Of a stretch of 64,000 bases of DNA, positions 8,903-15,820 are shown in pieces (the first letter of the stretch is position 1; every line of letters starts with the position of its first letter). A model generated the notes under the pieces. The model was not told the DNA's origin. It saw only the letters and a program-made list of their open reading frames with translations, and did no database searches. The position numbers were made by a program, and so were the translations under genes. Source of the DNA: Paraburkholderia nodosa (GTDB taxonomy: Bacteria > Pseudomonadota > Gammaproteobacteria > Burkholderiales > Burkholderiaceae); NCBI RefSeq assembly GCF_001718195.1, contig NZ_MCNV01000004.1:351104-415103 (forward strand), given 5' to 3'.

Positions 8903-10621
8903 ATGATCACCGACGCCCGTGAGATTCCCGCCGGCACGACGCTGCACGCGGACCTGTGCATCGTGGGCGCCGGCGCCGCCGGCATTGCGCTCGCGCTCGC
9001 GCTGGAGAAGAGCGGGCTCGACGTAATCGTGCTGGAAAGCGGCGGCGAGGCGCCCGAGCCTGCCACCCAGCAGCTGTACGCGGGCACGGTGGCGAATGCG
9101 GCGCTTCATCCGCCGCCGGACAACTACCGCGTGCGGCGCTTCGGCGGCTCGACCACGCTGTGGGGCGGCCGCTGCATGCCGCTCGACGCGCACGACTTCG
9201 AGGCGCGCGATTACGTCGCGCACAGCGGCTGGCCGATCGCGTTCGCCGATGTGCTGCGCCACTACCCGCAAGCCAACGCACTGTGCGAAGCGGGCGAATT
9301 CGCCTATACGGCCGAAGGCGCGTTCGCGGCGCCCCCGCGCCCGATGATCGGCGGCTTTGCCAGCGACGTGTTTTCGACGCACACGCTCGAGCGCTTCAGC
9401 TGCCCGACCGATTTCGGTCAGCGTTACCGGGCGCGCCTGGCGAAAGGCGGCGTGCGTGTGCTCCAGCATGCGAACCTGTGCCGCCTGCCGATGCTGGCGG
9501 GTTCGACGCGGCTTGTCGGCGCAGCTCAGGTACGCGTGCTCAATACGAAAGACGCGACGGGCGGCGCGACGTTCGCGGTGGCCGCACGCGCCTACGTGCT
9601 CGCGGCCGGCGGTCTCGAAGTGCCACGCCTGTTGCTCAACAGCCCCGGGCCGAGCGGCGGGGGGCTCGGCAACGCCCACGACGCGGTGGGCCGCTATTAC
9701 ATGAGCCATCTCGCGGGCACGATCGGCACGCTCGATCTCGCGGCGGCGCAGTCCGTGTGGCACGGCTACGAGGTGACGGAAGAGGGCATCTATTGCCGTC
9801 GCCGCCTCGCGCTGCGCCCGGAACAGCAAGACGCGCTGCGCGCGGGCAACTTCATTGCGCGCCTGCATCATCCGCGCATTCCGGACGCCGGGCACGGCAA
9901 TGGCATCCTCTCCGCGCTGTATCTCGCGCGCGGCATCGTGCCCTACGAATACGCGAAGCGCCTCTACGACGGCACACCCGAAGGCTATGCGGGCTCCACG
10001 CTCGCGCACGCGAAAAACGTCGTTGCGGACGCGCCGAACACGGCGCGTTTCCTGTGGCACTGGCTGCGGCGGCGCACGCTGGCCGCGCGCAAGTTCCCCT
10101 CGGTGATCGTGCGGCCTGCGAATCTGCGTTTCTCGCTCGACTTCCATGCGGAGCAGGAGCCCAATCCGGCGAGCCGCGTCACGCTCGGCGATGAAACCGA
10201 TGCACTCGGCTTGCGCCGCATCCATGTGGACTGGCGCTACACGCAGCAGGACGTCGCGACCGTGAGCCGCGCGCTCGCCGCGCTTGCGCACGAGGTCGAG
10301 CGCGCGGGCGTGGGCCGTTTCACCTACGACCCCGCGCAGGTCGAGGCCGAAATGACGCGCTACGGAGCCTATGGCGGCCATCACATCGGCACGGCGCGCA
10401 TGGGGCGCGATGCGCGCACGAGCGTGGTCGATGCCGACTGCCGGCTGCACGAAGCGGACAACGTCTATGTGACGGGCGCCGCGGTCTTCCCGACTTCGGG
10501 CCAGGCGAATCCGACCTTGACCATCGTCGCGCTCGCACTGCGGCTCGCCGAACACCTCAAGGGCGCCGCCGATCTTGCCGCGCTGCCCGTTCCAATCGCA
10601 AACCCTTCCGAACCCGCGTAA
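8903..10621 (+). CDS. GMC-family FAD-dependent oxidoreductase
   Basis: Glucose-methanol-choline family flavoenzyme of 572 residues that would oxidise an alcohol, perhaps a sugar hydroxyl. The Rossmann FAD motif GAGAAG is at about 22-27. FGGSTTLWGGRCMPLD is the GMC FAD-binding signature region, and the C-terminal GMC domain carries YGAYGGHHIGTARMG followed by VYVTGAAVFPTSGQANPTLTIVALA, with the conserved His in HHIG. No signal peptide, so cytoplasmic. Its stop overlaps the start of the epimerase gene (TAATG), so the two are translationally coupled. A role in oxidising an EPS sugar or its precursor is inference from position. Confidence 0.88.
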   Translation: MITDAREIPAGTTLHADLCIVGAGAAGIALALALEKSGLDVIVLESGGEAPEPATQQLYAGTVANAALHPPPDNYRVRRFGGSTTLWGGRCMPLDAHDFEARDYVAHSGWPIAFADVLRHYPQANALCEAGEFAYTAEGAFAAPPRPMIGGFASDVFSTHTLERFSCPTDFGQRYRARLAKGGVRVLQHANLCRLPMLAGSTRLVGAAQVRVLNTKDATGGATFAVAARAYVLAAGGLEVPRLLLNSPGPSGGGLGNAHDAVGRYYMSHLAGTIGTLDLAAAQSVWHGYEVTEEGIYCRRRLALRPEQQDALRAGNFIARLHHPRIPDAGHGNGILSALYLARGIVPYEYAKRLYDGTPEGYAGSTLAHAKNVVADAPNTARFLWHWLRRRTLAARKFPSVIVRPANLRFSLDFHAEQEPNPASRVTLGDETDALGLRRIHVDWRYTQQDVATVSRALAALAHEVERAGVGRFTYDPAQVEAEMTRYGAYGGHHIGTARMGRDARTSVVDADCRLHEADNVYVTGAAVFPTSGQANPTLTIVALALRLAEHLKGAADLAALPVPIANPSEPA

Positions 10622-11556
10622 TGAAAGCCCGTATTCTCGTTCTTGGCGCGACCGGCTTCGTCGGCCGCCATCTGGTGAAAGCGTTGAGCCGTACCGAATG
10701 GGCCGAGCCGGTGGCCGCCTCGCGCAGGGAAGGAAGCGGCTTGCGCCGTGTCGATGCCGCGAACCCCGCGTCGCTCGCCGCCGCGCTGGCCGACGTGCAC
10801 GGCGTGGTCAACTGCGTGGCGGGTGCGCCGGCGACGATCGTCGCGAATGCGCGCGCGCTGGCGGCACGCGGTGCGCCGCTGCCCGTGGTCCACTTCAGTT
10901 CGATGGCGGTGTACGGCGCCGCCGAAGGCCGTATCGACGAAGCGGCGGCGCTCGACGCCGTGAGCCCCTATGGCCATGCGAAGGTCGAGTCGGAACGACT
11001 GCTCGCTGCGCTGCCCGCGCTCACGATACTGCGCCCGGGTTGCATCTACGGAGGCGGCAGTCCGCAGTGGTCGGCGCGCATTGCGCAGCTGCTGTGCGCG
11101 CGGCGCCTGGGTGACCTCGGCGCCGCCGGCGACGGTTGCAGTAATCTCGTCCACATCGACGACGTCGTGCAGGCGGCGCTGGCTGCGCTGCGCACGCCGG
11201 CTTCGGGCGCTCAGGCCTACAACCTGGCGATGGCCGAGGCGCCGCGCTGGAATGAATACTTCGTCGCCTACGCGCGAATTTTGGGGGCGACGCCCGTGGA
11301 GCGGATCGGTGCGCGGCGTCTTGCACTCGAAACGAAGCTGTGGGCGCCTGCGCTGAAGATTGCCGGGATCGCGGGGCGCAAACTGGGTGGCGTGAAGGTG
11401 CCGCCGCCGCTGCCGCCTTCGCTCGCGCGGCTGTGGCAACAGGACATCCGGCTCGACGCGCGCCGCGCGGAACAGGCATTTGGGATGACGTGGACGCCGT
11501 GGCGCGTCGCGCTGCAGGCCGAAGCGTTCATGGCGGCGTCGTCGCGCGCCGACTGA
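10621..11556 (+). CDS. NAD-dependent epimerase/dehydratase (extended SDR)
   Basis: Extended short-chain dehydrogenase of 311 residues, probably acting on a nucleotide sugar. The N-terminal ILVLGATGFVGRHL gives the NAD(P)-binding GxxGxxG (about 9-15). HFSSMAVYG supplies the Ser, and SPYGHAKVESE the YxxxK catalytic pair. RPGCIYGGG is the substrate-side loop typical of sugar epimerases. The ATG overlaps the GMC stop. Together the two genes suggest an oxidation and epimerisation pair making a modified sugar for the EPS. The exact reaction cannot be read from the sequence. Confidence 0.88.
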   Translation: MKARILVLGATGFVGRHLVKALSRTEWAEPVAASRREGSGLRRVDAANPASLAAALADVHGVVNCVAGAPATIVANARALAARGAPLPVVHFSSMAVYGAAEGRIDEAAALDAVSPYGHAKVESERLLAALPALTILRPGCIYGGGSPQWSARIAQLLCARRLGDLGAAGDGCSNLVHIDDVVQAALAALRTPASGAQAYNLAMAEAPRWNEYFVAYARILGATPVERIGARRLALETKLWAPALKIAGIAGRKLGGVKVPPPLPPSLARLWQQDIRLDARRAEQAFGMTWTPWRVALQAEAFMAASSRAD

Positions 11557-11907
11557 ACCGGTCGGGTTAGGCGGGGTTTCGGCGCGTCGAAGGCTTCGGC
11601 TTCGACCCATCACTATAATTCGGAGTCCTGCGGATAAATTTTGCGACTTCAGTCACTTTTACCATCGTACCCTCATCGCTACGCTTTAGTGGTGCCGGAT
11701 CGCGCTTCGACGGCTATTCAGCGGCGGCGTAAAAATGCGCGCGTTGCGCTCGTCAAATCAGCGAATTGAGGCCATAAAAAAGGCCTGTTCGCGTCGCAGA
11801 CGTGCGCGCACGGCCCATAGAATTTGATCGTAGATCCACTCACGCAGCGTCAGGCGATCGATGCCTGTCGGATCGCTCCCCCACATCGGATTTCCGGTTA
11901 ATTCAGC
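11557..11907. other. Gene-free stretch at the left edge of the accessory block
   Basis: 351 bp with no convincing gene. It holds an inverted repeat GTCGAAG/CTTCGAC (21 bp in all, near 11587-11607), which could end the EPS transcript, a TATAAT at 11614-11619 lacking a good -35, and GGCC-N8-GGCC around 11772. It separates EPS genes from the transposase-like gene. Confidence 0.35.
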
Positions 11908-12615
11908 ATGACACGGCTTGCACGGCACTACGTCCCAGAACAACCGCAGCACGTTATCTTGCAGGGGCTCAAAGGGCCCGCATTCCTCGACGAAGGAGAC
12001 TACCTTTACTTCCTCGCCTGCCTCGCGGACGCCGCGCGCGTCGCCGATCTGGCAGTCCACGCGTGGGTGCTGATGCCCGACGCGGTGCAGTTCCTCGTCA
12101 CGCCTTCATACGAGTCGAGCGTAGCCATGGCGATGCAGGCGGTTTGCCGTCGCTATGTCGAGACATTCAACCGCCGCCATGGACGCCGCGGTGCGATGTG
12201 GCGTGGCGAGTACCGGGCAACCGTGATCGAACCCGACCGCTATTTCCTGCTCGCGAGCCAGGTCATCGATCATGCGCCGGCGCGCAACCGCCTCGTGGCA
12301 GAGCCGGGCAACTATCCGTGGTCGAGCTACACGCACCACGTCGGGCTGCGTGTCGACAGGTTCGTCAAGGATCATCCGCTCTATCGCGCGCTCGGCGATA
12401 CGCCGTTCGAACGGCACGAGTCTTACCGCGACCTGGGCGCACAGCCTCTCGACGAAGCCGAGGTCAATAACCTGATGCGGGCGACGCTCGAGGGCTGGGT
12501 GCTCGGCAGCGCCGCCTATTGCGAATGGGCGGCGCAGACAGCCAACCGGCGCTTGATGCCGTTGCTGCTGCGCGACCGGCCGGCCAAGGTTCGCAGGGCT
12601 AGCGCCCACGCATGA
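11908..12615 (+). CDS. Transposase IS200/REP-associated-like (Y1_Tnp) protein lacking HUH histidines
   Basis: Protein of 235 residues with the Y1 transposase/RAYT fold. Family landmarks are QHVILQG near 14-20, a Tyr-rich helix DYLYFLACL, HAWVLMPDAVQFLVTP near 51-66, and RRYVETFNRRHGRRGAMWRGEYR followed by RNRLVAEPGNYPWSSYTHHVG. In active members the third block reads PNHVHLLVTP, where the two His are the HUH metal ligands. Here they are Ala59 and Gln61, so metal-dependent DNA nicking is unlikely. The candidate catalytic Tyr region (RRYV, Tyr83) remains. The frame is otherwise intact and codon use is host-like, arguing for a retained, possibly domesticated protein. No flanking inverted repeats were seen. 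Confidence 0.82.
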   Translation: MTRLARHYVPEQPQHVILQGLKGPAFLDEGDYLYFLACLADAARVADLAVHAWVLMPDAVQFLVTPSYESSVAMAMQAVCRRYVETFNRRHGRRGAMWRGEYRATVIEPDRYFLLASQVIDHAPARNRLVAEPGNYPWSSYTHHVGLRVDRFVKDHPLYRALGDTPFERHESYRDLGAQPLDEAEVNNLMRATLEGWVLGSAAYCEWAAQTANRRLMPLLLRDRPAKVRRASAHA

Positions 12616-12639
12616 CGAGGGACAGTGGGCTAGCCGCAC

Positions 12640-12885
12640 AGCGGGGGTGGTCGTTCGTCCTGATGGGTCGATCGTCTACGAGATCCATCCGGACGGGGAT
12701 CGTTCGCCGGCCATCCGCGTACGGCGTACCTGGGTCCTGGCTACGAATACTGGCACAACGTGTATGGCACGCCGGCTTCCGAACAACCGGGCACGACGCA
12801 GACATCCGTGCCGATGTTCGTGGCCGAAATCCACTTCCAGGCAGCGGTGACGGTCATCGCCAGCCGCAGTGCGGGCTGCCGATGA
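12640..12885 (+). pseudogene. Unassigned frameshifted coding remnant
   Basis: Two protein-like stretches in different frames lie end to end: RPDGSIVYEIHPDGDRSPA (frame of 12647) and then TAYLGPGYEYWHNVYGTP onward (from about 12721), running to a TGA at 12883-12885. Neither has a good start. The composition resembles real protein, not random frame, so this may be a decayed gene with one frameshift. I do not recognise the family. It fills most of the 301-bp gap between the transposase-like gene and the VIT-like gene. Confidence 0.3.
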
Positions 12886-12916
12886 CCGCGGATAACGAAG
12901 CCGTGTCGCCTGACGG

Positions 12917-13597
12917 CTAGCCGCCGAGCGCAATGATCGCCATCGTCAGCACGATCCCAAGCAGCATCATCGCGAAGCCCGCTTTCATCGCGCCCGCGCC
13001 GGTGTAGCGTCCGAGCGCGAATCCGGCGGCGAAGAGCATCGCGAGCGTGAGTATGCGTGAGATGACGAGCGCCGCTACGTGATCCCTCACGAGGATAAAG
13101 GGCAGGGCAACCGGGAACGTCGATACGACCACGAGCAGAAAAACGCTCACTGCCCCAAGAAAGTCATCGCGCTTGAAATGCGCGCGAGGTGGCAGCGTAG
13201 GCGCCGCGGCGAGGCGCGCGCGAATCAGCTCGAGTTCTTCGTCGTCGACGAGCGGTTCCAGCGCCGTCGGCAATGCGTCGCGCAACGCCCGCACGGCCGC
13301 GGCGCGGTCTGGTTCGCGTTTCACGGTCAGGGCGAGTGTCAGGCGCTGTCCGCGATCCGCGAGCGTGCGGACGAGATACATCACGGCGTCTGCGAGGCCC
13401 CAGGCGAGATTGCATCCGAGGGCGGCCAGGAACAGTTTGCGGCCGGCGTCCTCGCCCGCTGTGACCGCCTTGACGGCGCCGACGAAAGTCAACGCCATGA
13501 ACAGGCCAAAGCACAGTTCGGTCACGCGCTCGACGGTGTTGAGTACGGGCTCGCGCTTTTCGGCCGCGTTTTGCTGTGTCGGGGTAGTGGTATTCAT
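12917..13597 (-). CDS. VIT1/CCC1-like small integral membrane protein
   Basis: Membrane protein of 226 residues. The N-terminal block RVTELCFGLFMALTFVGAV resembles the first helix of VIT1/CCC1 iron/manganese transporters. A second helix follows (about 55-75), then a cytoplasmic segment rich in Glu and Arg (about 85-145), then three C-terminal helices (SVFLLVVVSTFPVALPFILV, ISRILTLAMLFAAGFALG, AGFAMMLLGIVLTMAII). The five-helix layout with a central soluble domain fits the VIT family. Metal specificity is not shown. It stands 29 nt from the SulP gene on the same strand and may be co-transcribed behind it. Confidence 0.68.
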   Translation of the reverse strand: MNTTTPTQQNAAEKREPVLNTVERVTELCFGLFMALTFVGAVKAVTAGEDAGRKLFLAALGCNLAWGLADAVMYLVRTLADRGQRLTLALTVKREPDRAAAVRALRDALPTALEPLVDDEELELIRARLAAAPTLPPRAHFKRDDFLGAVSVFLLVVVSTFPVALPFILVRDHVAALVISRILTLAMLFAAGFALGRYTGAGAMKAGFAMMLLGIVLTMAIIALGG

Positions 13598-13626
13598 ATG
13601 GCCTCTTGCAAAAAGTAGATAAGCGC

Positions 13627-15378
13627 TCAGGGCGTTCTCTGTCCAGGGTGCCTACTGGCAGACGATACGTCATCGCGCGCAATGGCATGCTGCGCCTCCC
13701 ACCACGCGGCTAGCGCCTGTTCGAGATTGAGAAACATGCGCTCGTGTCCAAGCACGCTGCCGAGCGGCGCCTTCTCGAGCACGGCAAAGACATCGGGATT
13801 GAGGCCCACGACCCAGACTTCGATTCCACTCTCGCGACACTTCTTCTCGGCCTCGGTCAGCATCTTCAATGCTGTGTACTCCACATCGAATACGGCCCGC
13901 ATATCGAGCGCCATGACCCTGGGGCGCGTCTGGGCGAGGAGCGGCATGATCTTGTGCACGATGTTGGAGGCGTTGAGAAAGAAAATTCGTCCCTCGGGCC
14001 GCAGGAGCAGCAGTCCGGGAAAGTCCTCGTCGTCCGGATGCTCGTCCGATACCGGACGGAATACGTTCGTGCCGCGTTTGCGCCGCAGCACGTACACAGG
14101 GGGATCGGACACCTGATGGGCGAGTGCCACCAGCGATACGACGATGGCGATCAGGATGCCTTGCAGCGTGCCGAGCAGCACGACGCCCACCAGCGCCACG
14201 ACCGCCCAGACAAACTCGGTGCGCCGGATGGCGAGGATCGCGCGGAAGTCCTCCGGATTGAGCAGGCCGATCGAATAGACGATCACCACGGCAGCGAGCG
14301 TGGCATGCGGCATGAGTCCGATGACGGGCGCGAGCAGCACCATGGTGCCGAGCGTCACGGCCGCGGTGGCGAGTTCGGCCAGTTGCGAGTGCGCACCGGC
14401 CAGCCGGTTGACGGCCGTCTGGGTCGTCCCGCCGCCCGCGGGCATCGAGCCGAACAGCGCGCCCAACGCATTGCCCAGGCCCGTCGCCAGCAGTTCGCGG
14501 TTCGGCAGCGGAACGGGTTCCCCGCTGAGCGCGAATGCGCGCCCTGAAGCAATCGTTTCGGTAAAACTCATCAGGGCAATGCCCACCGCCGCCGGCCAGA
14601 GCGCGTCGATCAGGGAAAGATCGGGCATCACGAACGAAGGCAATCCGGTCGGGATCTCGCCGACGATCTCCACGCCGTACCGCTGCACGCCGGCGAAAGC
14701 GACACACGCTATGCCGAGCGCCACGGCAATGAGCGGGGCGGGGGACTTCGGATACCAGTGTTCGAGCGCGACCAGCACGGCGATCGTCAGTGCGCCCATG
14801 GCAACTGTCGCCATCGACGCATGGGGAAGCCCGGCAGCGAGCGCATATACGTTATGAAAGAACGATCCTTTCACGACGTGAATGCCAATCAGTTTCGGCA
14901 GTTGATCGAGCACGATGACGATGGCGATGCCGGCCTTGAAGCCCGTCAACACGGGCTCGGAAATGAAGTTCGCGACAAACCCCAGCCTGAGCAAGGCCGC
15001 GAGAACGAGGAAGAGGCCGACGAGCAGCGTGAGTGTGGCGGTCGCGATGACCAGTTGGGCGGTGTTGCCATCGGGCGCAACCTGACCGAGCGCGGCCGCG
15101 CTAAGAATGGCCAGCGTCGCGCTGGTGCTGACGCTCAGTGGCCTTGACGTACCGAAGAGCGCGTAGATCACCATCGGCACGAACGCCGTGTAGAGCCCGG
15201 TCTCGACGGGCAGTCCGGCAACGCTCGCGTAAGCCATCGCTTTCGGCAACACGACAGCCGCCGCCGTGACGCCCGCAACGATGTCGGGTTTGATCCACGA
15301 TGTCCGGTAGTCGCGTACCCATTCGAGAACGGGAAGACGAAAGCCGGATTTGCGGTGCGACGCGGGCTGATCGCGCAT
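13627..15378 (-). CDS. SulP-family anion transporter with C-terminal STAS domain
   Basis: Inner-membrane sulfate/bicarbonate-type permease of 583 residues from ATG 15378. The N-terminal membrane domain opens with WIKPDIVAGVTAAAVVLPKAMAYASVAGLPVETGLY, the SulP signature, and continues through about a dozen helices including SMPAGGGTTQTAVNRLAGAHSQ. The final 130 residues form a STAS domain (IFFLNASNIVHK, RVMALDMRAVFDVEYTALKML). A 14-residue longer reading from 15420 lacks support. Substrate is unknown. In related genomes such genes occur in stress and low-oxygen clusters with DUF3141 and ackA, as here (remembered context, not checked). Confidence 0.9.
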   Translation of the reverse strand: MRDQPASHRKSGFRLPVLEWVRDYRTSWIKPDIVAGVTAAAVVLPKAMAYASVAGLPVETGLYTAFVPMVIYALFGTSRPLSVSTSATLAILSAAALGQVAPDGNTAQLVIATATLTLLVGLFLVLAALLRLGFVANFISEPVLTGFKAGIAIVIVLDQLPKLIGIHVVKGSFFHNVYALAAGLPHASMATVAMGALTIAVLVALEHWYPKSPAPLIAVALGIACVAFAGVQRYGVEIVGEIPTGLPSFVMPDLSLIDALWPAAVGIALMSFTETIASGRAFALSGEPVPLPNRELLATGLGNALGALFGSMPAGGGTTQTAVNRLAGAHSQLAELATAAVTLGTMVLLAPVIGLMPHATLAAVVIVYSIGLLNPEDFRAILAIRRTEFVWAVVALVGVVLLGTLQGILIAIVVSLVALAHQVSDPPVYVLRRKRGTNVFRPVSDEHPDDEDFPGLLLLRPEGRIFFLNASNIVHKIMPLLAQTRPRVMALDMRAVFDVEYTALKMLTEAEKKCRESGIEVWVVGLNPDVFAVLEKAPLGSVLGHERMFLNLEQALAAWWEAQHAIARDDVSSASRHPGQRTP

Positions 15379-15820
15379 GATGCTGTGGCCTCCAGGGGCA
15401 GAAACACGACCGACGCACATCTACGTCGAATGTCTCACCGTTACTTCCCCGTGGGCTACTGCATTCAACATGCTGAAGCGGAAATTTGACGAATCCCATG
15501 TTGTTGATCAAGCGTCAATCGGACTTTGGTCCTACTGCTGCAAGGGCAATCGTTACGGCGGGGTATGGGCCGATGGTCCTATAGAGAAAGCACGCGAGCG
15601 GCTGCACGATTCAGTTCGTGCAGACGGAATCGTCGCCGGCCCGGCGCGGCGCCGTAACGAACCTGTCACGTGCGTCTGCCAGTGTCTGGAGAGATAGCAG
15701 CCATGCCGGCCTTTACGGCTACGCGCGCGACTGCCCAGCATATTCGTAAGCATTCCTTTCATTCAATCGAGGCGGCGGAGGTGGCTTTTGCCACCCCTTC
15801 GCGGACCAGAAGGTGATGCC
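15379..15820. promoter_or_regulatory. Divergent control region between SulP and DUF3141 genes
   Basis: 442 bp with no gene. Visible elements: TTGACG (15486-15491) inverted against CGTCAA (15513-15518), with a TTGATCAA palindrome at 15504-15511 between them; a perfect 8-bp inverted repeat CTGCACGA/TCGTGCAG at 15602-15623 with a 6-nt loop; and a small hairpin GGTGGC-TTTT-GCCACC at 15780-15795 just upstream of the DUF3141 ribosome-binding site. The first cluster resembles half-sites of an FNR/CRP-type regulator, but the spacing is not canonical. Confidence 0.4.
15602..15623. repeat. Perfect inverted repeat CTGCACGA-N6-TCGTGCAG
   Basis: Two exact 8-bp arms with a TTCAGT loop, in the gap between the divergent SulP and DUF3141 genes, about 200 bp upstream of the latter. 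It could be a dimeric regulator operator or a leader hairpin. Confidence 0.45.

Noticed and set aside
11614..11619. TATAAT as a promoter before the transposase-like gene
   Set aside because: There is no acceptable -35 at 16-18 bp and no gene for almost 300 bp downstream.
12917..13597. Calling the VIT-like protein an iron transporter
   Set aside because: Only the first helix and general layout match; the metal-binding residues could not be confirmed, so no transport substrate is claimed.
15504..15511. TTGATCAA as a canonical FNR/ANR box
   Set aside because: The FNR consensus needs TTGAT-N4-ATCAA; here the half-sites overlap, so it is not a proper site. Kept only as part of a suggestive region.
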